From assembly GCA_000018565.1 (NCBI GenBank), contig CP000875.1, positions 5,223,199-5,287,198 on the forward strand: a stretch of DNA of 64,000 bases. The letters are read 5' to 3'. The translations under genes were made by a program, and so were the position numbers. This DNA is from Herpetosiphon aurantiacus DSM 785. GTDB taxonomy: Bacteria; Chloroflexota; Chloroflexia; Chloroflexales; Herpetosiphonaceae. Positions 53,391 through 61,120 of the stretch are shown here, piece after piece. Position 1 is the stretch's first letter. Each line of letters opens with the position of its first letter. Under the pieces are notes generated by a model. It saw nothing but the letters and a program-made list of their open reading frames with translations, was not told the DNA's origin and searched no databases.

Positions 53391-53879
53391 TTACCAAGAA
53401 CCGCTTGAATCGCCGCTGAAACTATCCGAGCTAGACGAACTACTCGAATCGCTTGACCATGAGCCGCCCGAATCGCCGCTTGACCATGAGCTACCAGAAT
53501 CGTTGTTCGACCAGGAACCGCTATCAAAGCTGGATGAACTATCCCAACCTGAATTATTGGAGTCCCATGATTGAGCAACGTGCATGCCTGCTGCGATACC
53601 AATCCCAGCCGCGAGATCATCGGAATCAAAGTGATGCTGCTGGTGATGCTGCAACGATGGATGCTGATGCAATGACGGGTGCATATGGCGCTGATGAAAC
53701 GAAGCATGATGTCGGCGATTATGCCGACGATTCGAATACACATTCGATTGGTAGCGATTGGGATTTCTGGCATTTTTGATAATATGCCAAAACACAAAGC
53801 CAAATATCGAAAATACGAAAAGAAAAAACACTAGTGTAAAGATCGACATGATCGTTGATACTATTTCAAATGAGTCCAT
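53391..53879 (-). CDS. Tail-tagged membrane protein with a His-rich linker (GDSSGSW end)
   Basis: The 162-residue protein has one hydrophobic segment (IFTLVFFLFVFSIFGFVFW) near the N terminus, then an Arg/His-rich linker with about 15 His in ~50 residues (HHASFHQRHMHPSLHQHPSLQHH), which could bind metal. After DDLAAGIGIAAGMHVAQSW comes a Ser/Asp/Gly/Trp tail made of repeated units like SGDSGGSW and SSGDSGG, ending in SGDSSGSW. ATG 53879 has AAGGAGA 8 bases upstream. Confidence 0.75.
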   Translation of the reverse strand: MDSFEIVSTIMSIFTLVFFLFVFSIFGFVFWHIIKNARNPNRYQSNVYSNRRHNRRHHASFHQRHMHPSLHQHPSLQHHQQHHFDSDDLAAGIGIAAGMHVAQSWDSNNSGWDSSSSFDSGSWSNNDSGSSWSSGDSGGSWSSDSSSSSSSDSFSGDSSGSW

Positions 53880-53906
53880 CGAATTTCTCTCCTTGCTCGT
53901 CGATTG

Positions 53907-54176
53907 CTAATCGCTGGAATCGCCGCCGCTATCCGATGAACCGCCGGAATCGCCCCAAGAACCACTGGAATCGCCGCTATTGCTATCGGAACTCCAATGC
54001 GAATCGTTGCTAGAGCTATAATCATCGCTCGAACTCGAGCCCCAGTAAACACCAGAGCTATGTGAATGTGATCGTGAGCCAGATTGCTTTTTTACTACCC
54101 AGAAAATGAGCAATCCAACCAAGGCAATAATCGGAATACAACAGCAAATGCCACTAATATCAAACGAAAAGTGCAT
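53907..54176 (-). CDS. Small tail-tagged membrane protein (internal GDSSGSW)
   Basis: The 89-residue protein has one N-terminal hydrophobic segment with a Cys-rich edge (ISGICCCIPIIALVGLLIFWVV), a KKQSGSRSHSHSSG linker, and a Ser/Asp/Gly tail with the internal motif SGDSSGSW followed by GDSGGSSDSGGDSSD at the C terminus. The tail is the same in composition as those of the two following genes. ATG 54176 has AGGAGT upstream. Confidence 0.75.
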   Translation of the reverse strand: MHFSFDISGICCCIPIIALVGLLIFWVVKKQSGSRSHSHSSGVYWGSSSSDDYSSSNDSHWSSDSNSGDSSGSWGDSGGSSDSGGDSSD

Positions 54177-54220
54177 ACCTACTCCTCTCGTTAATAATTA
54201 CAATGCCAATTTAGTAATTC

Positions 54221-54511
54221 CTAATCGTCATCATAATCATCATCGTAATCGTCGTCGTGACCGTGGCGATGACCATAGTAGTGTTTCTTCTTATGCTTTG
54301 GGCGATAGTGATTGTAATCGTGTGATTGATAATATTGGTTGCGTGACGGATAGTGATGCTTCGAGCCTTTGAAGCGATAGGCAAATTGGTTATAGAGGCC
54401 TTTAAGATTACGGGTGCGTAAGACCTTTTTGGCAACAAATGCCGCAATTACCAAGCCTACGATAAGCACAACGGCACAAAGTACCAACCCAAGTAGCAGA
54501 ACTTTGATCAT
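54221..54511 (-). CDS. Small membrane protein with basic linker and poly-Asp tail
   Basis: The 96-residue protein has one hydrophobic segment (VLLLGLVLCAVVLIVGLVIAAFVA), a long basic linker rich in Tyr, His and Lys (YNQFAYRFKGSKHHYPSRN, later RPKHKKKHYYGHRHGH), and ends in DDDYDDDYDDD. It lacks the GDSSGSW tag but has the same architecture as the four downstream genes and heads the run. ATG 54511 has AAAGGAGT 6 bases upstream. Confidence 0.75.
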   Translation of the reverse strand: MIKVLLLGLVLCAVVLIVGLVIAAFVAKKVLRTRNLKGLYNQFAYRFKGSKHHYPSRNQYYQSHDYNHYRPKHKKKHYYGHRHGHDDDYDDDYDDD

Positions 54512-54627
54512 GATGACACTCCTTTGTTGTCGTGGCTCTCGCGCTTCTCTACGTGAGTTTGCCATAAACGTTGCAATTGAACAATAAGGAGCAGTTTAAT
54601 CGCCGAAGCACGGAGGAGAGGTGCAGT

Positions 54628-54676
54628 TTCCCCCTCTCCTCACGTGTGGGAGAGGGGGAAAAGGGGAGCGAGGGAA
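54628..54676. repeat. Half element of repeat family A, with hairpin
   Basis: TTCCCCCTCTCC (54628-54639) pairs with GGAGAGGGGGAA (54649-54660), and a GGGGAGCGAGGG stretch follows. It resembles the inner part of family A and lies downstream of the argS-like gene stop; it has no T tract. Confidence 0.5.
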
Positions 54677-54685
54677 ATCTGCCAA

Positions 54686-56416
54686 TTACATCCGCTCGGG
54701 GGCGGCAATGGAGAGTAGACCTAAACCGTTGCGCAAGGCTTGGGCGGTGGCAGCAACCAATTGGCCCCGTGCGGCTCGCAGCGCTAAAGTTTCAGCTTTC
54801 AAAACCGAGCAGCTATCGTAGAACACCGCAAAAGCTTTGGCCGTCGCATACAGCCAATCGGAAACCACGAATGGCGCATAACGCTCAGCTGCATCCACAA
54901 TTACCTGCGGCAAGCGGGCTAGCTCTTTCAACAACGCTTGCTCAGCCGAATGAGTCAGCACCCGCCCATCGTAGTTTTGGGGAATGCGCCCGAAATCACG
55001 CAAAATTGAGCAGCAACGGGCATGCATATATTGTAAATAGGTTGAACTATTGCCATCGAAGGCCAACATGCGCTCCCAATCGACCACCACATCGTGGGCT
55101 GGATCGTGCTGTAAATTGTGATAAATGACTGCACCAACCCCAACTTGCTCAGCAATTTCATTGATTTCTGTGCTCGAAAAGGGGATTTTCGATTCAAGCG
55201 CTTTTTGTTTGATCAAGGCTTTGGCGCGGGTGCAGGCTTCATCCAACAATGGCTCCAGATAAATCATGGTGCTAAATCGTGCGCCACTGGGCGAGCGCCG
55301 TTCTGGGCCTAGAATCATGCCACACGCCACATGGGACAGATCGGCTTTGGTGTAGCCAAGGGTTTTGCTGATGGTAAAGGCTTGGCGAAAATGCAATTCT
55401 TGCGCTTGCTTAACCACATAAATAATTTTAGTGGGTTGGTATAGCTCCTCGCGATATTTAATTGCGGCAATATCACGAGTAATATACAAACTACTGCCGT
55501 CCGAGCGATTAAGCAACAAAGTTGGTAATGCTTTGCCCTGTTCATCGAGCAAATCCTTGACGACCGCCACATGACCATCGAGTTGGGCAATTTGGTAATG
55601 CAAAGCTTCTTTGATGACCACTTGGGCTTCGCGAGCATAAAAACTCTCGCAATGTTGCACATCAAAGGCCACGCCCAAACGGCGATAATTGGCTTGGTTG
55701 GCAGTTAAACTCAAATCAACAAGCTGCTGTAAAAGCTTGATCGCTTGCGGCTCGCCCTTGGTCAGTTTGCTAGCCCAAGCCTGAGCTAAATCGTGCACTT
55801 GATCATCGGCATGATATTGTTGGGTTTGTTGCTCCAACGAAGCTAACATGCTTTCGCCATTGCCATTGCGATGTTGAAAGTGCTGCATGGCTGCCAACGA
55901 AATGCCCAATTGAGGATCGTAATCGCCCCAATGGTTCATGCGAATCACGTGGTAGCCCAAGGCACGGTAAATATTAACAATCGCTTGTCCAATCATGGTT
56001 GAGCGAATGTGATCGACGCGCATGCGTTTGGCAATATTGGGCGACGAATAATCGACCACAACCGCTTGGTTTTGGCCTTTGGTGCTACGGCCATACTCGG
56101 CTTTGCGTTGGCTAATATCGTGCAACACCGATTGGGCAAAGGTAACCGGATTGAGCGAAAAGTTGACATACGCGCCCAAGGCCGAGGCTTTTAACACGAG
56201 GCTCTCAGGAGTAAATTTAAGCGCATTTGCTAGAGTCTGAGCAAATTGGGCCGGATTAATTCCGCGCAGTTTGGCCACCCGAAAACATGGCAGGGCGAGG
56301 TCTGCCTGCACGCCGCTGGCTTTGGGGGCAACTAAATCGATCAAGTCGGCAGGTATTAACGTGGTGTCAAGCAATGCATCACGAATGGCTTGCTCAAAAC
56401 GAGCAAAAGTGTCCAT
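54686..56416 (-). CDS. Arginyl-tRNA synthetase paralogue with both catalytic signatures lost
   Basis: The 576-residue open frame aligns along its whole length with the intact ArgRS encoded at 57649-59424. It shares the N-terminal domain (DTFARFEQAIRDALL), VVDYSSPNIAKRM and the C-terminal anticodon-binding domain (YLQYMHARCCSILRDFG and SIAAPERM). The HIGH-type motif, MHVGHIRST in the partner, is MRVDHIRST here (codons 56009-56020), losing the first His and the Gly. The KMSKS-equivalent loop, PLSTRKGN, is replaced by SPSGARFST, and NHLGDYGKQFG reads NHWGDYDPQLG. Aminoacylation is therefore unlikely, while tRNA binding could remain. No frameshift or stop is seen. ATG 56416 has GGAG 6 bases upstream. 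It looks like a retained paralogue, not a decaying pseudogene. Confidence 0.85.
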   Translation of the reverse strand: MDTFARFEQAIRDALLDTTLIPADLIDLVAPKASGVQADLALPCFRVAKLRGINPAQFAQTLANALKFTPESLVLKASALGAYVNFSLNPVTFAQSVLHDISQRKAEYGRSTKGQNQAVVVDYSSPNIAKRMRVDHIRSTMIGQAIVNIYRALGYHVIRMNHWGDYDPQLGISLAAMQHFQHRNGNGESMLASLEQQTQQYHADDQVHDLAQAWASKLTKGEPQAIKLLQQLVDLSLTANQANYRRLGVAFDVQHCESFYAREAQVVIKEALHYQIAQLDGHVAVVKDLLDEQGKALPTLLLNRSDGSSLYITRDIAAIKYREELYQPTKIIYVVKQAQELHFRQAFTISKTLGYTKADLSHVACGMILGPERRSPSGARFSTMIYLEPLLDEACTRAKALIKQKALESKIPFSSTEINEIAEQVGVGAVIYHNLQHDPAHDVVVDWERMLAFDGNSSTYLQYMHARCCSILRDFGRIPQNYDGRVLTHSAEQALLKELARLPQVIVDAAERYAPFVVSDWLYATAKAFAVFYDSCSVLKAETLALRAARGQLVAATAQALRNGLGLLSIAAPERM

Positions 56417-56731
56417 TTCAGGCTCCAAATCAGTCTAGCAAATTTAGGTCGTATCGACTCCATATCCTAACATAATGTTGGCAATTCGTAAGTCCTAAAT
56501 TGGTCGGGCAAAAGACGGATTTTAAAATCAAAAGGCAGAAGTCAAAAGGCAAAAGTATAGAGGGATCAGGATTCAGCGATCAGGGACTAGATGTTAACGC
56601 AGAGGTGCAAAGCAACTATGGCGATTAGCACTCGGCTATCGCAGCCTCGTTGATAGGAACACCAGCAATCCAACAGCCCAAAGCCGATAGTCGATCGCCA
56701 TATATTCAAATTCTGCGCGAATTGAGCGAAT
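56417..56731. other. Intergenic region with repeat words, no gene seen
   Basis: It contains GTTAACGCAGAGGTGC (about 56592, family C), a CAGGGATCAGG-type word near 56565-56585 and GGCGATTAGCACTCGGCTATC-like segments up to about 56700 (family F). Confidence 0.5.
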
Positions 56732-57535
56732 CTAACGAATGCCAATTCGCACATGGTAGCTGAAATACCACGGAATTGGCTGCTTGCCAATCAGCTCGTG
56801 GGCTACTTGCCTGAGCCGATCAAACCCAATTTCCTGCTCAGTAACCGTGCCATGCTTGAGCTGATGGCTGTATCCACTACTCAAGATCAGGCCAATAAAA
56901 CGATTCGCATCGCCATATTCGCAATGATGGAGCACTAATTCTTGGGTATGTTGAAATACTCTACTCTGCTGCATGCGCTCAAGATGTTGCTCTTTGGCCC
57001 AACCTGGGCGTTCCGCTGGTGTACCACGAGTTGCAATTAGGTGCTCAAACCGCCGATCAACCTCTTGAAAAATCTGATCAATTTCCCAATGAATGGTTGG
57101 TGGCCAGCTATAATCATAAGCTGCAAACACACCGCCAGGTCGAAGAATGCGAGCAATTTCAGCCAGCGTTGCCGTTGGTTCCATCCAGTGAAAGGCTTGA
57201 GCACAGGTAACAATATCCACACTGTTAGATTCAAAACCCGTTTGGTGTGCTACTCCATCTTGGTAGCTGATAGTTGTAGATGAAGTAAGGGTCGCAAGAT
57301 TTTGGATTGCCACACTGCGCATTGGCTCACTTGGCTCAATTCCAATGACTTGTGCTGCCCGTTCGTTCCAGATCGTCGTTGAGCGACCCGTACCACACCC
57401 CAAATCAACCACGAGTTCGGGGCATGGAATATGGATCAACTGCGTCAGAATATCGATCAAGACCAAGGGTGGTGTCGGGCGCGTTTGATCATAACGCTTA
57501 GCTTCACCAACCCATACTGCGCTAGAATCAGTCAT
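56732..57535 (-). CDS. Class I SAM-dependent methyltransferase
   Basis: The 267-residue soluble protein has the Methyltransf_11 pattern: the SAM-binding loop VVDLGCGTGRST, the acidic end of strand 2 in VIGIEPSEPM, the loop VAHQTGFESNSVDIVTCAQAFHW and RILRPGGVFAAYDY. The substrate is unknown. It lies between the two argS genes on the same strand; its function need not relate to them. ATG 57535 has AAGGA 8 bases upstream. Confidence 0.85.
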   Translation of the reverse strand: MTDSSAVWVGEAKRYDQTRPTPPLVLIDILTQLIHIPCPELVVDLGCGTGRSTTIWNERAAQVIGIEPSEPMRSVAIQNLATLTSSTTISYQDGVAHQTGFESNSVDIVTCAQAFHWMEPTATLAEIARILRPGGVFAAYDYSWPPTIHWEIDQIFQEVDRRFEHLIATRGTPAERPGWAKEQHLERMQQSRVFQHTQELVLHHCEYGDANRFIGLILSSGYSHQLKHGTVTEQEIGFDRLRQVAHELIGKQPIPWYFSYHVRIGIR

Positions 57536-57574
57536 AGAGTTGGTCCTTATGATCCATCGAATATATGATGATTA

Positions 57575-57641
57575 GCTGTAGGCTTTGGGCTATCGACGAT
57601 TGGTAGGTACACCAATAAGCCGATAGCCCAAAGCCTACAGC
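57575..57641. repeat. Perfect 21-bp inverted repeat, family F, between argS and methyltransferase
   Basis: The left arm 57575-57595 (GCTGTAGGCTTTGGGC, then TATCG) and the right arm 57621-57641 are exact reverse complements with a 25-base spacer. It lies 8 bases after the argS stop codon and could be its terminator. Related GGCTATAGGC-type words recur at several gaps. Confidence 0.85.
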
Positions 57642-57648
57642 CACGTTT

Positions 57649-59424
57649 TTACATGCGTTCAGGAGCAGCAATTGAGAGCAACGCTAAACCATTGCGGAGC
57701 GCTTGGGCGGTGGCGGCAACTACATGACCACGTGCAACCCGTAACTCTGGCGTTTCGGCTTTGAGCACTGAACAGGCATCGTAGAAAGCCGAGAAGGCCC
57801 GCGCCGTGGCATACAGCCAATCGGCGACCACGAACGGCGCATACCGTGCCGCTGCTTCTTCAATAATTTGTGGCAAACGGGCAAGCTCTTTCAACAAGCC
57901 AGTTTCAGCTGAATGGCTCAACAAACTGCCATCGTAGCTAGCGGGTAATTTGCCAAAATCGCGCAGAATCGAGCAGCAACGAGCATGCATATATTGCAAA
58001 TAGGGCGAGCTATTGCCCTCGAATGCCAACATGCGATCCCAATCGACGGTGATATTGCGCTTGGTATCTTGGTACAAATCGTTGTACATCACCGCGCCAA
58101 CCCCAACTTGCTCGGCAACTTGATCGATCAATTCGGCGGTAAGTTGAGTTTTGCCTTCAGCCATTTTTTGTTCAATCAAGGCTTTGGCGCGATTACGGGC
58201 TTCATCCAGCAAGGTTTCGAGATAGATCATATTGCCCTTGCGGGTTGAAAGTGGCTGGCCCTTGGCATCAAACACCGTACCAAACGAAATATGAATCAAC
58301 TCGGCATCGGTGTAGCCCAAGGCCTTGCTGATGGCAAAGGTTTGGCGGAAGTGCAATTCTTGTGGCTGACCCACAATGTAAATCATCGCATCGGGATTGT
58401 AAGTTTGCTCACGATATTTGATGGTGGCAATATCGCGGGTCATGTAGAGCGTGCCGCCATCCGAGCGCTGAATCAAAAAGGTTGGTAATTTTTTGCCGCG
58501 ATGGTCGGGTAAATCTTTGACAATAATAGCATTGCCATCACGTTCTGCCAGCTCACTCTCGCCAGCATCGCTGATGATTTCGGCCAACATATCTTTGTAA
58601 AAACTTTCGCCATGTTGCAGATCGAAATGCACGCCCAAACGATCATAATTGGGCTGATTGGCAGTTTTGGTCAAATCAACCATCCATTGCCAAATTTCAA
58701 CTGCTTGGGGATCGCCCTGTTCTAATTTCAACGACCAAGCGCGGGCTTCATCATCCAAGCCAGCATCTGAATCAGGGTCATACTCGGTATCTTCGGCAAC
58801 TGCGCCCTTCATCAACAAATTATAGCGTTTGTATTGTTCTTCAATCGCTGCGAGCACGGCCTCACCTTCGCCTTCGGGCTTGCCAAAACGCAAGGTGGCG
58901 GCAATATTGACCCCGAATTGTTTGCCATAATCGCCTAAGTGATTATCGCGAATCACTTCGTAGCCCAAGCGTTGGTAGAGATTGGCAATCGCTTGGCCGA
59001 TGATCGTTGAGCGAATATGACCAACGTGCATACGCTTGGCAATATTGGGCGATGAATATTCGACAATTACTTTGCGATTGTTGCCCTTGGTGCTACTGCC
59101 ATAGGTTGCGCCGCCAGCCTGAATATCGGCCAAAACGGCTTTAGCAAAGGTTTGAGGGTTGAGATTGAAATTAACATAGGGGCCAGAAATAGTCGCACTG
59201 GCAACCAAACTATCGGGGGCAAATTGCAGCGCGGCAACTAATTCTTGGGCAACTTGAGCAGGGGTGCTGCCACGGCTTTTGGCAGCACGAAAACAAGGCA
59301 AGGCTAAATCGGCCTGTACGCCAGCAGCTTTGGGTGCGCCTAAATCAATATCGGCGGCGCTAATTAAATTGGTGGCAAGCAAGGCCTCGCGAATGGCTTG
59401 CTCGAAGCGAGCAAAGGTATACAT
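57649..59424 (-). CDS. argS: Arginyl-tRNA synthetase
   Basis: ArgRS charges tRNA-Arg with arginine. The 591-residue protein has the N-terminal additional domain, the HIGH-type motif SSPNIAKRMHVGHIRST, DNHLGDYGKQFG and the KMSKS-equivalent loop PLSTRKGN. The alpha-helical anticodon-binding domain with YLQYMHARCCSILRDFG and RNGLALLSIAAPERM completes it. All catalytic signatures are intact, unlike the paralogue at 54686-56416. ATG 59424 has GGAG 8 bases upstream. Arginine biosynthesis genes (argF, argH, argJ) lie 1.7-4 kb away on the same strand. Confidence 0.96.
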   Translation of the reverse strand: MYTFARFEQAIREALLATNLISAADIDLGAPKAAGVQADLALPCFRAAKSRGSTPAQVAQELVAALQFAPDSLVASATISGPYVNFNLNPQTFAKAVLADIQAGGATYGSSTKGNNRKVIVEYSSPNIAKRMHVGHIRSTIIGQAIANLYQRLGYEVIRDNHLGDYGKQFGVNIAATLRFGKPEGEGEAVLAAIEEQYKRYNLLMKGAVAEDTEYDPDSDAGLDDEARAWSLKLEQGDPQAVEIWQWMVDLTKTANQPNYDRLGVHFDLQHGESFYKDMLAEIISDAGESELAERDGNAIIVKDLPDHRGKKLPTFLIQRSDGGTLYMTRDIATIKYREQTYNPDAMIYIVGQPQELHFRQTFAISKALGYTDAELIHISFGTVFDAKGQPLSTRKGNMIYLETLLDEARNRAKALIEQKMAEGKTQLTAELIDQVAEQVGVGAVMYNDLYQDTKRNITVDWDRMLAFEGNSSPYLQYMHARCCSILRDFGKLPASYDGSLLSHSAETGLLKELARLPQIIEEAAARYAPFVVADWLYATARAFSAFYDACSVLKAETPELRVARGHVVAATAQALRNGLALLSIAAPERM

Positions 59425-59447
59425 TATTAAAACTCCAATTGGTTAAT

Positions 59448-59615
59448 TGTAATGGTTGATTCGGTTGGCAATGAATCGCCTTCCCTCACCCCCTAGCCCC
59501 CTCTCCCGCACGCGAGGCGAGGGGGAATCGCCACTCGTACTCCCCTCTCCCGCTCCGTGGGAGAGGGGTTGGGGTGAGGGAATACCAGCGTTTTTTAAGG
59601 TCATAAACCATTACA
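59448..59615. repeat. Repeat family A, MITE-like copy A3
   Basis: The outer ends TGTAATGGTT (59448) and AACCATTACA (ending 59615) are inverted. The core runs from CCCTCACCCCCTAGCCCCC (59483) to GGGTGAGGG (59580). The element is about 168 bp. Confidence 0.8.
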
Positions 59616-59663
59616 GTTAATATCTAGCGGCAGTATAGCCGAAAAGCCTTATTTTAGCCGATC

Positions 59664-59692
59664 AAAAAGCACCCATCGTCGTCGATGAGTGC
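59664..59692 (-). terminator. Intrinsic terminator of the dienelactone-hydrolase-like gene
   Basis: On the minus strand a 10-bp stem GCACTCATCG/CGATGGGTGC (one G-T pair, loop ACGA) is followed by TTTTT. It lies about 29 bases after the stop codon at 59722. Confidence 0.85.
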
Positions 59693-59721
59693 GAGCAGAA
59701 AAAGCTGCTGGATGCTATCGA

Positions 59722-60696
59722 CTAGACCAAATATTGCTTAAACCAAGCCAGCGTTTCAGCCCACGCCGCTTGGGCAGCCTCTGCATTATACCGCTGTCCA
59801 GTATCATTATGAAAAGCGTGATTGACCCCAGGATAAATTTCTTTGCGATAGACTTTGTTGTTTTGTTGCATTGCTGCTTCAACCTCAGCTACCGTGCTGG
59901 TAATTCGATCATCCTGTTCGGCGTAAATTGCCAAAACTGGGGCATTGATTTTGGGAATTTCGCTGCTTGGCACTGGTGGGCCGTAAAATGGCACGGCGGC
60001 TTTTAATTCGGGCATGCCCGCCGCAACCAACCAGGTAACCCCACCACCAAAGCAAAACCCAACCATGCCAATGTTGCTGGTGTCGGCAAACGACTGGGTT
60101 TTGAGATACTCGACTCCGGCCTTGAAATCGGCTACATGGCGCTCGGGTGGTGCACCGCTGAGCAAGCCAGGCACACTATCAGCGTCGGTAATGCTGGCCG
60201 TGCCGCCTTCACGCGAGAGCAAATCGACAGCTAAGCCAATATAGCCAGCCTTGGCGACCCGTCGCGCAACATCTTGAATGTGCGGCGTAAGCCCACGGTT
60301 TTCGTGGCAAACCAACACAACTGGAAATGCACCATCACCAACCGGCTGCGCCAGATAGGCCATTAACTGACCGTCGCCGCCAGCAAACTCCACCATTGCC
60401 GCTTTGATCGCTGGATCATTTTCGGCCACGCTGTTGGGCACGCTGCCGCCTGTACTGGCGGTGGTTGGCGTGGCTTCAGTTGCAGCGGCAGTCGTGGCAG
60501 TTGGCGCGGTAGTTGGGTTGGGGGCACTGGTTGCCGTTGCAGGCGTAGCAGGATCGCCACAGGCTGCCAACAACTGGGTTGCTACCACTAGTCCCGTAAT
60601 ACCTGCGATTTTCTTCAAGGCCTGCCGCCGACTAATCAGCCCTTCTTGATAATCCTCGACGAACTCATCGACCAGATACTGTTGTAAATGATTCAT
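59722..60696 (-). CDS. Dienelactone-hydrolase-like lipoprotein with Tat-type signal
   Basis: The 324-residue protein begins with a ~22-residue cytoplasmic head, then a twin-arginine motif (SRRQALKK), a hydrophobic stretch and the lipobox LLAAC, so it is probably exported folded and lipid-anchored. A Pro/Thr/Ala-rich stalk (~50 residues) follows, and then a dienelactone-hydrolase fold: VCHENRGL, GMVGFCFGGG (nucleophile Cys), IYAEQDDRI (Asp) and VNHAFHND (His). This catalytic triad with Cys is typical of DLH. The native substrate is unknown; outer location makes degradation of a secreted ester or lactone plausible. ATG 60696 has GAGGA upstream. Confidence 0.85.
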   Translation of the reverse strand: MNHLQQYLVDEFVEDYQEGLISRRQALKKIAGITGLVVATQLLAACGDPATPATATSAPNPTTAPTATTAAATEATPTTASTGGSVPNSVAENDPAIKAAMVEFAGGDGQLMAYLAQPVGDGAFPVVLVCHENRGLTPHIQDVARRVAKAGYIGLAVDLLSREGGTASITDADSVPGLLSGAPPERHVADFKAGVEYLKTQSFADTSNIGMVGFCFGGGVTWLVAAGMPELKAAVPFYGPPVPSSEIPKINAPVLAIYAEQDDRITSTVAEVEAAMQQNNKVYRKEIYPGVNHAFHNDTGQRYNAEAAQAAWAETLAWFKQYLV

Positions 60697-61120
60697 CGTT
60701 CATCCTCACATGAATTTCAGTCCATAGCTCAGTCTACGCCTGGTTTGGCCTTAACGGATGGCTTGAAAAATGAGGATTTATTAATTTCATTTACTATTTA
60801 TACATCATCACTCCTCTTCACTCGCGCCTTCGCGCTCTTTGCGTCCTTCGCGGTTCCATATGCCTGAACCCTAGCCCCTGACAACTGATGCCTGATTATT
60901 TCACCACCCTTCCGTCCCTCCGCCGGAGGGAGACGCAAGGGGTTTTCATCCCCCTGCACCCCCTAAAGGACGATTGGTGGTAAACAGCGGTTTTTTGATG
61001 AACTTAGCAATAGATGATTCCCGATCCCCGTCCCCCAATAACCGATCCTCATCTCTCCCTTTCATATCCTTCGTGGTTCCGTCCGCCTGAACCCTAACCC
61101 CTGACAACCGATCCCTCAGC
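60697..61120. other. Intergenic region with repeats, no gene seen
   Basis: It holds AT-rich DNA next to the DLH-like gene, a reversed TTCGCGCTCTTTGCGTCCTT word (about 60825), a TGAACCCTAGCCCCTGACAA word (about 60858, repeated at 61089), copy B4 of family B (60904-60967) and GATCCCCG-type words near 61020. No coding frame was seen. Confidence 0.5.
60904..60967 (+). repeat. Two-hairpin repeat family B, copy B4
   Basis: TCCCTCC/GGAGGGA replaces the TCCCGCC/GGCGGGA stem of the other copies, with both partners changed. The TTTTCAT loop of the second hairpin and the end CCCCTAAA are conserved. Confidence 0.8.

Noticed and set aside
54628-54660. Hairpin as the terminator of the argS-like gene
   Set aside because: No T tract on the minus strand; it is better explained as a piece of repeat family A.
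57649-59424. Treating the argS-like gene as the main synthetase
   Set aside because: The gene at 57649 has all catalytic signatures intact, so it must be the working enzyme.
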